In this document: piece after piece, positions 8,339 through 16,719 of the stretch
How the letters are laid out: every line of letters starts with the position of its first letter
Numbering within the stretch: the first letter of the stretch is position 1
Assembly (NCBI RefSeq): GCF_003725695.1
Contig: NZ_RJSE01000007.1
Coordinates: forward strand, 882,963-946,962
Direction of reading: 5' to 3'
Origin: Nocardioides marmoriginsengisoli
GTDB lineage: Bacteria; Actinomycetota; Actinomycetes; Propionibacteriales; Nocardioidaceae
Length of the DNA stretch: 64,000 nt
The notes under the pieces: generated by a model
Told to the model about the DNA's origin: nothing
The model's input: only the letters and a program-made list of their open reading frames with translations
Databases searched by the model: none
Position numbers and translations under genes: made by a program

Positions 8339-9511
8339 CTATCGGGCGGTGCGCCCCGGAGTTGAGGAGATTCCGGCCCCGGGTTGCGGACGTCGCCGGC
8401 GTCCGGCCACCGGCACCGGAGGCAGCGCACCCTCGGGCCGTGGCGAACGGTGCTCCCCGCCGTGCTGGCCGCGGCTGCGCCGGCTGATCACGAAGGCGAG
8501 CACCTGGGCGACGGCGCCGAACAGCTCGGCCGGGATCTCGTCGCCGACCTTCGTGGAGCGGTAGAGCGCGCGGGCCAGCGGGACGTCGCGCACCAGCGGG
8601 ACGGTGTCCTCCGCCGCGAGCTCACGGATCCTCGCCGCGATCGCGCCGGCTCCACGGGCCACCACCCGCGGTGCTCCGCGCTGGGCGTCGTACCGGAGCG
8701 CGACGGCGACGTGGGTGGGGTTCACCAGGACGACATCGGCGGTCGCGACGTCGGCCATCATCCGGTTGCGGGCGGCGGCGAGCTGGCGGGAGCGCATCGC
8801 GCTCTTGACCATCGGGTCGCCCTCGGTCTGCTTGTGCTCCTGCTTGACCTCGTCCTTGCTCATCCGGGTCTGCTTGCCGATCCGGCGGCGCTGGACCAGG
8901 TAGTCGGCCGCGGCCATCGCGAGCCCGACCAGGCCGATGTTGCGGATCAGGCCGAGGGCCTTGTCCGAGACGATCTCGATCATCACCGGGATCGGGACCA
9001 GACCGCCGATCAGCGGCATCACCGACTTGATCGCGACGTAGGCGACCAGGGCCACGAACGTGCTCTTCAGCAGCATCTTCGCGCCCTCCCAGAGCGCGTG
9101 CGGACCGAAGACCCGCTTGGCGCCCTTGATCGGGTCGAGCTTCGACCAGGTCGGCTTCACCGTTTTCGTGGCCAGGAAGAAGCCGCCCTGGGCCAGCGCG
9201 GACGCGACGCCGATCAGCATCACCGCGCTGCCCAGCACCACGATGCTGAGGAAGACGTGCCGGGCGGCGTCGCCGAGAAGGGTCAGCGCCTGCGCCGTAC
9301 TGGGGTTCTCGACCGACAGGCTGGTCACCATGATCCGGCGGACCGCGCCGAGCTCGTGGGAGAGCAGCATCGGCATCGCCATCGCGACGACCAGCAGCGA
9401 GCCCCAGCCGCCGAGCTCCTGGGTGCGCGCGACCTGGCCCTCCTTGCGGGACTCCTTGAGTCGCTTCGGGGTGGGCTTCTCGGTCTTCTCGCCACCGTCC
9501 CCGGCGCTCAC
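8339..9511 (-). CDS. flhB: Flagellar export switch protein FlhB
   Basis: The 390-residue protein begins with the typical GEKTEKPTPKRLKESRKEG cytoplasmic leader. Four membrane helices follow, then a C-terminal domain with the autocleavage motif NPTH in VVLVNPTHVAVALRYD. Cleavage between N and P switches export from rod/hook to filament substrates. The start is GTG. After the conserved domain there is a basic, proline- and arginine-rich tail of about 45 residues that ordinary FlhB lacks. It sits between fliR and flhA, as in many flagellar operons. Confidence 0.93.
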   Translation of the reverse strand: MSAGDGGEKTEKPTPKRLKESRKEGQVARTQELGGWGSLLVVAMAMPMLLSHELGAVRRIMVTSLSVENPSTAQALTLLGDAARHVFLSIVVLGSAVMLIGVASALAQGGFFLATKTVKPTWSKLDPIKGAKRVFGPHALWEGAKMLLKSTFVALVAYVAIKSVMPLIGGLVPIPVMIEIVSDKALGLIRNIGLVGLAMAAADYLVQRRRIGKQTRMSKDEVKQEHKQTEGDPMVKSAMRSRQLAAARNRMMADVATADVVLVNPTHVAVALRYDAQRGAPRVVARGAGAIAARIRELAAEDTVPLVRDVPLARALYRSTKVGDEIPAELFGAVAQVLAFVISRRSRGQHGGEHRSPRPEGALPPVPVAGRRRRPQPGAGISSTPGRTAR

Positions 9512-9525
9512 GAGCCGCTCCGGGT

Positions 9526-9546
9526 CGTCTCGACAGGCTCGATGTC
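9526..9546 (-). repeat. Interspersed TCGAGCCTGTCGA repeat copy
   Basis: The flhB-fliR gap holds, on the minus strand, GACATCGAGCCTGTCGAGAC. This is the core of a repeat also present twice at 29444-29537 and once at 30603-30626. The core is an imperfect palindrome. Confidence 0.65.
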
Positions 9547-9551
9547 CGGAC

Positions 9552-10316
9552 TCACGGCGCTCCCGCTATCGCAGCCATCGCCTCGTTCGCCAGGTCGACC
9601 AGTCGCTCCATCGCTCCTGGCAGCACCGGGAAGGAGAGGCCGAGCAGCAGCAGGGTGAGGCCGATCTTGGCCGGGAACATCACGTTGAGCGCGTTCAGCT
9701 GCGGGGCGACCTTGGTGAGCAGGGCCAGGCCGAGGTCGGCGATGAAGAGCACCGCGATCAGCGGCAGCGCGATCTGGACGGCGGTGGTGAAGAACATCCC
9801 CATCGCGGTGACCAGGATGTCGGTCGGTCTGCCGACGTCCGGACTGGTCCCGACCGGGAGGAAGTGGAACGTGCGGAGCAGCCCGCCGACGACCAGCAGG
9901 TGGCCGCCGGTGGCGAAGAGCAGCATCGTCGCCAGCATCTGGTGGAACTTGCCGAACACGGTGTTCATGGTCAGCCCGAGCGGGTCGAATCCTTGGGCGA
10001 GCGCGAACCCGCCGAAGAGGTCGACCAGGCTGCCCGCGGTCGCGATCGCCTGGAAGAGCAGGTAGGTCACGAAGCCCATCCCGGCACCGATCAGCACCTG
10101 GGTGACGATGTTGACGGCCAGCGCCCAGAACGTCACCGGGATGTCGCCGCCGAGCCCGGGGGAGACCGCCAGCGCCAATCCCAGCGAGAGCACTACCTTC
10201 GCCATCGCCGGCACCGCGCGCGACGAGAACGGCGGCACGATCGCCAGCCAGGCGATGATCCGCACCGAGGCCAGCAGGTAGCCGATCAGCGGCTCGCCGG
10301 CGATGGAGATCGTCAT
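9552..10316 (-). CDS. fliR: Flagellar export gate protein FliR
   Basis: This 254-residue polytopic membrane protein has the FliR profile: about six hydrophobic helices, with an N-terminal VRIIAWLAIVPPFSSRAVPA segment and the mid-protein GFALAQGFDPLGLTMNT region. FliR joins FliP and FliQ to make the helical export channel inside the MS ring. The gene is 2 bases downstream of fliQ and keeps the canonical order fliO-P-Q-R-flhB-flhA. Confidence 0.93.
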   Translation of the reverse strand: MTISIAGEPLIGYLLASVRIIAWLAIVPPFSSRAVPAMAKVVLSLGLALAVSPGLGGDIPVTFWALAVNIVTQVLIGAGMGFVTYLLFQAIATAGSLVDLFGGFALAQGFDPLGLTMNTVFGKFHQMLATMLLFATGGHLLVVGGLLRTFHFLPVGTSPDVGRPTDILVTAMGMFFTTAVQIALPLIAVLFIADLGLALLTKVAPQLNALNVMFPAKIGLTLLLLGLSFPVLPGAMERLVDLANEAMAAIAGAP

Positions 10317-10318
10317 CG

Positions 10319-10588
10319 TCAGCTCAGCAGTCCGGGAAGACTCTCGAACAGGTCGACCGTGAAGTCCATCAGGGTGTGCAGCATCCAGTTGCCGCAGATC
10401 AGCAGGGCGATCCCGACGCCGATCACCTTCGGCACGAAGGAGAGGGTGAACTCCTGGATCTGGGTCATCGACTGGAACAGGGAGATGACGAAGCCGATCA
10501 CCAGCGAGGTCGCCAGGATCGGGGCGGAGAGCTTCAGCGCCACCAGCATCGTCTGGAGCGCGATCTGCATGATCGTCGTATCGGTCAC
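10319..10588 (-). CDS. fliQ: Flagellar export gate protein FliQ
   Basis: The 89-residue protein has two hydrophobic hairpin helices (about residues 12-42 and 50-75) and the family core around SLFQSMTQIQEFTLSFVPK. Four FliQ subunits pack around the FliP-FliR channel of the flagellar export gate. Length and position between fliP and fliR are normal. Confidence 0.93.
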   Translation of the reverse strand: MTDTTIMQIALQTMLVALKLSAPILATSLVIGFVISLFQSMTQIQEFTLSFVPKVIGVGIALLICGNWMLHTLMDFTVDLFESLPGLLS

Positions 10589-10592
10589 GGCG

Positions 10593-11429
10593 CTACGCCT
10601 GATAACTCGCGACCAGGGACTTGATGACCAGTCCCCAGCCGTCGACGAGGACGAAGAGCAGCAGCTTGAACGGCAGCGACACCATCACCGGCGGCATCAT
10701 CATCATGCCGAGCGCCATCAACGCCCCGCTGACGACGATGTCGATCACCAGGAACGGGATGAAGACGATGAAGCCGATGATGAAGGCCTGCTTCAGCTCG
10801 CTGAGCACGAACGCGGGCACCAGGGTCGCCATCGAGACGTCGTCGCGGTTCTTGGGCAGGTCGCGGTTGGCGACGTTGGTCAGCAGGGTCAGCTCGGCGT
10901 CATCGGTGTGGTCGAGCATGAACTCCTTCAGCGGCTTCACCCCATCGGCGTACGCCTGCGCGGTGGTCTTGTCGCCCTTGAGGTAGGGCTGGACGCCGGC
11001 GTCGTTGATGCTGCCCAGCACCGGCGCCATGATGAACAGGCTGAGGAAGAGGGCGAGCCCGGCGAGCACCTGGTTCGGAGGGGTCTGCTGGAGGCCGAGG
11101 GCGTTCCTGGTCAGACCGAGGACGACCAGGATCTTGGTGAAGCTGGTGCAGGTGAGCAGGATCGCCGGCAGCAGCGACAGCAGCGTCATCGCGATGATCA
11201 CGGTGACCGACGTACTCGGCTTCTCCGTCAGTCCGCCGAGGTCGACGGTCACCGACGTGTCGCCGGTGCTCGGGCCGTTCGGCCCCTCCGGCCCCGGGGT
11301 TGCCGGCATCGGTGCCAGGCCGGTGGCGGCGGTGGTCGGGGACGGCGCGGCCGTCGCCGCGACTGCCGGTACGACGACGAAGGCGGCCGTCGCGAGCAGC
11401 AGGAGCAGCAGCCGGCCGATCCGGGTCAC
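10593..11429 (-). CDS. fliP: Flagellar export gate protein FliP
   Basis: The 278-residue product starts with a cleavable signal-like segment (about residues 5-26), followed by an A/P/T-rich spacer. The conserved FliP body follows, with LLPAILLTCTSFTKILVVL and GLTRNALGLQQTPPNQVLAGLALFLS. The C-terminal helices include KQAFIIGFIVFIPFLVIDIV. FliP pentamers form most of the export channel. The start overlaps the end of fliO by 4 bases. Confidence 0.94.
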   Translation of the reverse strand: MTRIGRLLLLLLATAAFVVVPAVAATAAPSPTTAATGLAPMPATPGPEGPNGPSTGDTSVTVDLGGLTEKPSTSVTVIIAMTLLSLLPAILLTCTSFTKILVVLGLTRNALGLQQTPPNQVLAGLALFLSLFIMAPVLGSINDAGVQPYLKGDKTTAQAYADGVKPLKEFMLDHTDDAELTLLTNVANRDLPKNRDDVSMATLVPAFVLSELKQAFIIGFIVFIPFLVIDIVVSGALMALGMMMMPPVMVSLPFKLLLFVLVDGWGLVIKSLVASYQA

Positions 11430-11929
11430 GAGACCCGCCGAGTCGAGCCGCGCCCGGTGGCGACCTGGAACGCCTGCCGCCAGGTCTGGGCCGAGAGCAC
11501 CGAGCCGGCGAGCGGACCGGTCGACGGGAGAGAGGCGGCGGGGGCGGCGCGGTGCGATCCGCGGGCCGTGCGAGGCAGCGCGGACGCGGACAGCGAGCCG
11601 GCCGGGAGGTCGGCGCGGAGCGTCTCGACCAGGTCGGCGTCCGGGACCTCCGCGAACGAGAGCACCGCGGCGTCCTCGAGCTCGATCTCCTCCGGGTCGA
11701 GCTCGGCGAGCACGCTGATCTGCTGCTCGGTGGTGCCCAGCACCAGGACCCGGCTGCCGACCGTCACCACGGCGACCGCCGAGGTCCGGCTCAGCGGCTG
11801 CCGGTGGACGACCTGGACCATCGCCCCGGCGTTCCCGCGGAACTTCCGGGCGCCGAACCGCGCCAGCAGCAGGAGGAGTCCGACGACGATCGCCAGCGAG
11901 ACGACGAGTCGGAGGGTCAGCTCGAGCAC
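11426..11929 (-). CDS. fliO: Flagellar biosynthesis protein FliO
   Basis: The 167-residue protein has one N-terminal membrane helix (about residues 4-24) and the short FliO cytoplasmic domain (VQVVHRQPLSRTSAVAVVTV, then VLVLGTTEQQISVLAEL). A non-conserved 90-residue tail follows. FliO stabilises FliP during export-gate assembly. It is translationally coupled to fliP and lies 4 bases after fliN. Confidence 0.87.
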   Translation of the reverse strand: MLELTLRLVVSLAIVVGLLLLLARFGARKFRGNAGAMVQVVHRQPLSRTSAVAVVTVGSRVLVLGTTEQQISVLAELDPEEIELEDAAVLSFAEVPDADLVETLRADLPAGSLSASALPRTARGSHRAAPAASLPSTGPLAGSVLSAQTWRQAFQVATGRGSTRRVS

Positions 11930-11933
11930 GGCC

Positions 11934-12779
11934 TCAGCCAGCCGCGCTGTCGTCGATGATCTCAGTGAGCCGGAGGCCGAAGTCCTCGTCGACCACGACC
12001 ACCTCGCCGCGGGCGATCAACCGGCCGTTCACGAGCAGGTCGGCCGGGCTGCCGGCGGCACGATCGAGCTCGAGCACCGCGCCCGGGGTGAGAGCAAGCA
12101 GGTCGCGCACCGTCATCCGGGTGCGGCCGAGCTCCACGGTCACCTCCATGTCGACCCCGTGCAGCATCTCGATCCCGCGCGTCGGGAGCGGGGTGACGTT
12201 CGCGGCGGGAGTCTCGACCGGCGCGACGGCAGGGGTGCTCGGGGTCGGGGTGTTCGGGGCCGGCGCGCTCGGGGCCGGCGGCAGCGTCTCCGCGAACGGT
12301 GCCTCCGGGGCCGCGTTCGTCGCGGCGGCGACCAGCAGCCGGTCCTGGATCAGCACTGAGGCCGCGATCCCGGCACCGATCAGCGGTACGACGGTGAAGT
12401 CCGGCCCGAGGTCGGAGAGGACCAGGTCGAGGCTGACGGTCTGCGCCGCGCGCGCCGAGGCGCCGAGGGTCGCGGCGATCGCGTCCAGCGCCGGCTGGGT
12501 CGCGGCGGCCAGGTCGAGCCCGTCGATCGGGCTGGAGGCCAGGGCGCCGGTGAGCTCGTCGCCGACCAGGACCGCGATCCTGCCGGTCCGGGCCCCGTCC
12601 AGCTCGGTGATCGCAGCGCCGGAGAACGACGCGACCACGTGCTCGTTGCCGGGTTGGGCGCCGGCGGCGACCAGCGGGTCCACCGACGGGAGCACCGCCG
12701 CGGCGGCGCTGGCCGCGGCCAGCGCGAGGTCCGCACCGGTGAGCCCGGGGTTCTGTTCGGCGAAGGGGGAGGTGGTCAT
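11934..12779 (-). CDS. fliN: Flagellar motor switch protein FliN (long, FliY-like)
   Basis: The 281-residue protein ends in a SpoA/FliN domain (about residues 200-277, with VDMEVTVELGRTRMTVRDLL and GEVVVVDEDFGLRLTEI). The first 150 residues form a CheC/CheX-like domain seen in FliY-type switch proteins, joined by an A/P/T-rich linker. In FliY the extra domain dephosphorylates CheY-P at the motor; I do not see a clear E-x2-N catalytic motif here, so activity is uncertain. The start overlaps the fliM stop by one base (TGATG). Confidence 0.87.
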   Translation of the reverse strand: MTTSPFAEQNPGLTGADLALAAASAAAAVLPSVDPLVAAGAQPGNEHVVASFSGAAITELDGARTGRIAVLVGDELTGALASSPIDGLDLAAATQPALDAIAATLGASARAAQTVSLDLVLSDLGPDFTVVPLIGAGIAASVLIQDRLLVAAATNAAPEAPFAETLPPAPSAPAPNTPTPSTPAVAPVETPAANVTPLPTRGIEMLHGVDMEVTVELGRTRMTVRDLLALTPGAVLELDRAAGSPADLLVNGRLIARGEVVVVDEDFGLRLTEIIDDSAAG

Positions 12780-13744
12780 CAGGACTCCTTCTGGGTGCCG
12801 ACGATGAGGGCAGCGAGCCGCTGTCCCTGGGCGCCAGGCGTGGCGTGGGCAAAGATCTTGTCGTCGACCGTTACGTCCAGCGGTGCCGACGACGGATGGG
12901 CCAGCCGGACGACGTCGCCGGCCTGCAGCACGCTGAGGGCGTCCGGTCCCAGCCGCGTCGGCCGGAACCGGACGGCGACCTCCAGCGGGACGGTGGCGAA
13001 CTGGGCCTGGAGCAGCTCGGCCGCCTGGGCACGCTTGGCGCGCTCCCGGTCGGACGCCGGTGCCGGGGCCGCTGCCGTCGCCAGGTGGGGGAGCAGGCCG
13101 CTGAACGGCAGGCAGACCGTCATCCGGTGCGCCCGCTCGTCGATCCGCAGGTCGAAGGTCGCCACCACCATCACGTCGGCGGCGCCGGCGACCTGGGCGA
13201 ACTGGGGGCTGTACTCGATCCCGGTGACGGTCGGCTCCAACGGCACGATCCCGGCCAGCGAGTAGCGCATCTCACCGAGGAGCCGTTCGATCAGTCCGCC
13301 GATCACGCCGCTCTCGATCTCGGTGAGCGGGCGTTGCGGCTGATCCGGGTTGCCGGGCCCGCCGAGCATGTGGTCGACGCAGGACATGGTCGCCAGCAGC
13401 GGGATCTCCAGGACGCCGAGCCCCGGCATCGGGTCGGCGGCGAACATGGTCAGGTACGTCGAGGCGTCCAGCGAGTCGACGTACTCGGCGTAGCTGCGCT
13501 GGTCGATCGCGGTGAGGGCGACGCCGCAAACAGTGCGCAGCGACGAGGTGAAGACGGTGGTCGCCTGCCGGGCGAAGCCGTCGAAACCGAGCTGCAGGGT
13601 CCGGGAGTGCTCGCGGGAGAGCTGGATCGGTCGCCGGAAGTCGTACGGGACCGGTTCTGCGGTGCCGCGACGGCGCGCCCGGGCGCCCGACGACCCGGAA
13701 CGGGCGGCGGTGTTCGGTCCGGGAGCGGACGCAAGGAGACTCAC
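12779..13744 (-). CDS. fliM: Flagellar motor switch protein FliM
   Basis: This 321-residue C-ring protein has the YDFRRPIQLSREH entry motif at about residues 34-46, a central CheC-like domain with GLGVLEIPLLATMSCVDHML-type sequence, and a C-terminal SpoA domain. FliM links FliG to FliN and normally binds CheY-P through an N-terminal LSQxEIDALL peptide. That peptide is not present; the first 30 residues are A/G/S/R-rich. The start is a GTG. The gene is followed directly by fliN. Confidence 0.9.
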   Translation of the reverse strand: MSLLASAPGPNTAARSGSSGARARRRGTAEPVPYDFRRPIQLSREHSRTLQLGFDGFARQATTVFTSSLRTVCGVALTAIDQRSYAEYVDSLDASTYLTMFAADPMPGLGVLEIPLLATMSCVDHMLGGPGNPDQPQRPLTEIESGVIGGLIERLLGEMRYSLAGIVPLEPTVTGIEYSPQFAQVAGAADVMVVATFDLRIDERAHRMTVCLPFSGLLPHLATAAAPAPASDRERAKRAQAAELLQAQFATVPLEVAVRFRPTRLGPDALSVLQAGDVVRLAHPSSAPLDVTVDDKIFAHATPGAQGQRLAALIVGTQKES

Positions 13745-13794
13745 GTGGGGTCGTATCGGCCCCGCGCGAGGCGACCTGAGGTGTTACGGGTCGG

Positions 13795-14235
13795 CTACTG
13801 GGTGACGAGCTCGGTGAAGTACACCCCCATCACTTCCTTCTCGTAGCGCTCCTCGAGCTCCTTGACCAGCTCCTTCTTCAGTGCGGCGCGGTGCTTCGGG
13901 TCGTTGACCTCGGCCATCGGCAGTCCGGAGAAGATCTCGATGGTGGCGTCCAGTGCCTTGCTGCCGTCGGCCTCCTTCACGCCCTTGACCAGCTGCAGCG
14001 CGATCCCGATCCGCAGGTAGTGCTCGGCGGCGAGGTTGACCTGGATCGGTTCGAGGGTGACGACCTCGCCCGGGACCGGCGGGCCGGACTTCGCCGGCAT
14101 CAGGAACAGGTAGTACCCGCCACCGCCGAGGAGCAGTGCTCCGACGAGGAGGGTCACCAGCTTCTTCCTGCTCTTGCGAACAGGTGCGTCGACGGCTTCG
14201 TCGGCGGGTGTCTGGGGCATCGCGGTCACGGTCAT
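13795..14235 (-). CDS. fliL: Flagellar basal body-associated protein FliL
   Basis: The 146-residue protein has a basic cytoplasmic leader, one membrane helix (about residues 26-45, ending in GGGGYYLFLMP) and a FliL extracytoplasmic domain that ends YEKEVMGVYFTELVTQ. FliL rings surround the stator and help its assembly under load. The ATG overlaps the motB stop (ATGA), in line with a stator-linked role. Confidence 0.92.
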   Translation of the reverse strand: MTVTAMPQTPADEAVDAPVRKSRKKLVTLLVGALLLGGGGYYLFLMPAKSGPPVPGEVVTLEPIQVNLAAEHYLRIGIALQLVKGVKEADGSKALDATIEIFSGLPMAEVNDPKHRAALKKELVKELEERYEKEVMGVYFTELVTQ

Positions 14236-15140
14236 AGGAGCCCTCCTCGAGCCCAGTCGTACTCGGCGGCGTGGTCCTTCACCACGTCCTTGATCCGTGC
14301 ACGGGTCTCGCTCGGCAGCGTGGAGAGCACCACGATGTCCACCCGCTTGTTGATCGCCTGCGACCCGGGCTTGCGCGGGTCGATCAGCGGCTTGGTGTGC
14401 CCGAACGCCGAGGCAGTCAGCCGCGCCGCCGGCACCCGGTTGGCCTCGTTGAGCCGGCGCAGCACGGTCACGGCGCGGGCCGAGGAGAGCTCCCAGTCGG
14501 TCGGGTAGAACTTCGGCTTCACCTTCACCTGGTTGGTGTGGCCGTCGATCTGCAGCGGGTCCGGGATGTCGCGGAGGACCGGTGCCAGGGTGTCGACCAG
14601 GAGCTGCCCGCGCGCCGACAGCGACGCCAGGTTCGCGTCGAAGACGACGTGCCGGGAGACCAGGCTCAGCACCAGGCCGCGGTTGTCGATGGTCGCCTGG
14701 ACGTCGTCCTCCAGGTTGTTCTTGACCAGCGCCGCGTGCAGCCGCTTGAGCAGGTCGGCGAGCCGGTCGACCTCGGCCTCGGCGGCGGTGTACTGACGCT
14801 GGGCGACCTTGTCCTCGTGCTCGGCGATCGCCTTCGAGGTCTCCGAGGTCTTGGCACCCTTCACGTCCACGGTGAACCGCTGCGGAGCGATCGGGGCGAC
14901 GGCGGCGGCACCCGGCTGGTCGAGGATCGAGCTCGCACCGCTCTGGATCGAGGTCGACTGGCCGAACCCGGCGGCGAGGCCCTCGCGCAGCGCGTCGAAC
15001 TTCTTCTGGTCGACCTGGCTCATCGCGAACATCACGATGAACAGGACCATCAGCAGGGTGACCATGTCGGCGTACGTCACCAGCCAGCGCTCGTGGTTGA
15101 CGTGCTCGTCCTCGTGCTCGGCACGCTTCCGGCGGGGCAT
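14232..15140 (-). CDS. motB: Flagellar stator protein MotB
   Basis: The 302-residue protein opens with HERWLVTYADMVTLLMVLFI. This is the single membrane helix, carrying the proton-carrying aspartate (TYAD) typical of H+-driven stators. It is followed by a plug/linker and an OmpA-like peptidoglycan-binding domain (about residues 190-285, with QIDGHTNQ and WELSSARA). The start ATG gives MPRRKRAEHEDEHV; the longer open frame upstream is out of register with motA. It lies just after motA and overlaps fliL. Confidence 0.93.
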   Translation of the reverse strand: MPRRKRAEHEDEHVNHERWLVTYADMVTLLMVLFIVMFAMSQVDQKKFDALREGLAAGFGQSTSIQSGASSILDQPGAAAVAPIAPQRFTVDVKGAKTSETSKAIAEHEDKVAQRQYTAAEAEVDRLADLLKRLHAALVKNNLEDDVQATIDNRGLVLSLVSRHVVFDANLASLSARGQLLVDTLAPVLRDIPDPLQIDGHTNQVKVKPKFYPTDWELSSARAVTVLRRLNEANRVPAARLTASAFGHTKPLIDPRKPGSQAINKRVDIVVLSTLPSETRARIKDVVKDHAAEYDWARGGLL

Positions 15141-15142
15141 GG

Positions 15143-15913
15143 CTAGGCAGCCTCCGACTCGGGCTGCTGGCCGGCAGGCAGGAGCGAGCGCAGCTTCTGG
15201 GCGATGATCCGGGGGTTGGAGCCGGCCTGGATCGCGGCGACGCCCTCGATGGCGATCTCCATCCGGGCGCACTCGAGGTCGCCGAGCCTGCGGAGCCGGC
15301 TGGCGAGCGGCAGCCAGATCACGTTCGCGGACGCGACCCCCCACAGCGTCGCCACGAACGCGCCGGCGATCAGGTGACCGAGCTCGGCCGGCGCGGCGAG
15401 GTTCTCCAGCACGTGCACCAGCCCCATGACGGTGCCGATGATGCCGATCGTCGGCGCGTACGCACCGGCGTCGGCGAAGAACTTCGCGGCCTGCCGGTCC
15501 TCGGCGCGCTTGGCGTGGACCTCGGCCTCGAGGATGTCGCGCACCTCCTCGGGATCGGTGCCGTCGATCGCCATCGTGACGCCCTTGACCAGGAACGGGT
15601 CGTCGATCTCGGTGAGCGACTCCTCCAGGGCGAGCAGTCCCTCGCGGCGGGCGCGCTCGGCCAGGCTGACGACGTCGGGGATCATCGCGGCGGCCGGGTC
15701 GACCTTCCCGTTGAACGCGCGCTTGAGCGAGTTCGGGACGTTCTTGGCGTCCATCATGGTTCCGCCGGCGATGCAGATCAGGATGGTGACGCCGAAGACC
15801 AGCAGCAGCGGCGGCCCGAGGAGCAGGCTCATCGGGTTGCCGCCCTCGAGCATGTTGACGGTGATGACGACCGCGAAGCCGCCGCCGATGCCGATCGCGG
15901 GTGCCGGATCCAT
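15143..15913 (-). CDS. motA: Flagellar stator protein MotA
   Basis: The 256-residue product has the four-helix MotA pattern. Helices 1-2 lie at about residues 5-50, the cytoplasmic loop carries the charged residues that touch FliG, and helices 3-4 lie at about 150-210, including GAYAPTIGIIGTVMGLVHVL with the conserved proline. MotA5MotB2 units couple ion flow to rotation. The start overlaps the flbD stop by one base, giving the order flbD-motA-motB-fliL. Confidence 0.93.
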   Translation of the reverse strand: MDPAPAIGIGGGFAVVITVNMLEGGNPMSLLLGPPLLLVFGVTILICIAGGTMMDAKNVPNSLKRAFNGKVDPAAAMIPDVVSLAERARREGLLALEESLTEIDDPFLVKGVTMAIDGTDPEEVRDILEAEVHAKRAEDRQAAKFFADAGAYAPTIGIIGTVMGLVHVLENLAAPAELGHLIAGAFVATLWGVASANVIWLPLASRLRRLGDLECARMEIAIEGVAAIQAGSNPRIIAQKLRSLLPAGQQPESEAA

Positions 15914-16212
15914 CAGTGGTCCCCGTGCGCCGAGGACGTCCCCGCCGAGGGCAGCGTGGCCACCGCGGCGAGGGGCCGGTCCGGTGTCGGCTGGACGGGC
16001 TCTTCGGGAGCATCCGCCAGCCGGGAGCTGACGGCGACGATCTGGCCGCGGTAGGTGCGGACCGCTGCGATGATCTCGTCCAGGGACTCCGAGACGACGT
16101 ACTTCTTGCCGTCGACCAGGGTGATCACCGAGTCCGGCGTGGCGTCGATGCGCTCGATCAGGTCGGAGTTCAGGACGAACACCGATCCCGAGAGTCGCGT
16201 GAGCGTGATCAT
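15913..16212 (-). CDS. flbD: FlbD family flagellar protein
   Basis: The 99-residue protein starts MITLTRLSGSVFVLNSDLIE and continues with SVITLVDGKKYVVSESLDEI. This is the compact FlbD/SwrD domain (about residues 1-60), followed by a variable tail. In Gram-positives SwrD raises motor torque by acting on stators, which fits its place directly upstream of motA. The tail may be disordered. Confidence 0.88.
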   Translation of the reverse strand: MITLTRLSGSVFVLNSDLIERIDATPDSVITLVDGKKYVVSESLDEIIAAVRTYRGQIVAVSSRLADAPEEPVQPTPDRPLAAVATLPSAGTSSAHGDH

Positions 16213-16314
16213 GGGCGCACCTTCCTTGTGCGGCGTACTTGGTGGAGCCAGTACCGGGCCGTCCGTGGCCCTTCGAGGAGGTTGATCGGCGGCCGGTCGC
16301 CGTACCTGAGGGAT

Positions 16315-16719
16315 TCAGGGGCGACGGGAGCCGGCGACCAGCAGGACGGCGAACGCCCCGCCCACCACCGGTGCCAGCACGAGCATCCGCCGGGCGTCGT
16401 CACTGAGCGCGACGTCGTGGGTCTCGCCGTCGACGACCAGCGTCCTCGACCAGGCGTCCTTCCGTACCCGATCACCCTCGGTGAGCAGCGCGGCGACGGC
16501 CCGGTCCAGGTGGCGCGGGCCGTCGTCGTCGAAGCCCACCATCCAGACGTCGTCGACGCCGGGGTGCTTCTCGTGACGCAGCTCGATGCTGGTCACGGTC
16601 CCGTCCAGCGCGAGCGGGATCGTCGAACGGGCGACCATCGACCAGGCCGCGAGCGCGGCGAACGCGACACCGACGAGGAGGAGGGTCAGGGCCGCCCAGA
16701 AGCTCCTAGGAGAACGCAT
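16315..16719 (-). CDS. Membrane protein of unknown function in the flagellar region
   Basis: The 134-residue frame has an N-terminal membrane helix (about residues 8-28), a soluble beta-rich middle (with LDGTVTSIELRHEKHPGVDD, then VDGETHDVALSD) and a C-terminal helix (about 112-130). The arrangement, a small extracytoplasmic or cytoplasmic domain between two helices, resembles DUF3592-like proteins, but I cannot confirm this. It overlaps the upstream membrane-protein gene by 14 bases, so the two are probably translated together. A flagellar role is inferred only from position. Confidence 0.6.
   Translation of the reverse strand: MRSPRSFWAALTLLLVGVAFAALAAWSMVARSTIPLALDGTVTSIELRHEKHPGVDDVWMVGFDDDGPRHLDRAVAALLTEGDRVRKDAWSRTLVVDGETHDVALSDDARRMLVLAPVVGGAFAVLLVAGSRRP

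Noticed and set aside
6518-8365. 615-residue plus-strand open frame opposite flhA.
   Set aside because: Shadow of flhA with strongly biased composition and no domain.
9060-12359. 1099-residue plus-strand open frame opposite flhB-fliR-fliQ-fliP-fliO-fliN.
   Set aside because: It is antisense to six recognisable genes and its composition (G, R, D, H, Q rich) is that of a shadow frame in high-GC DNA.
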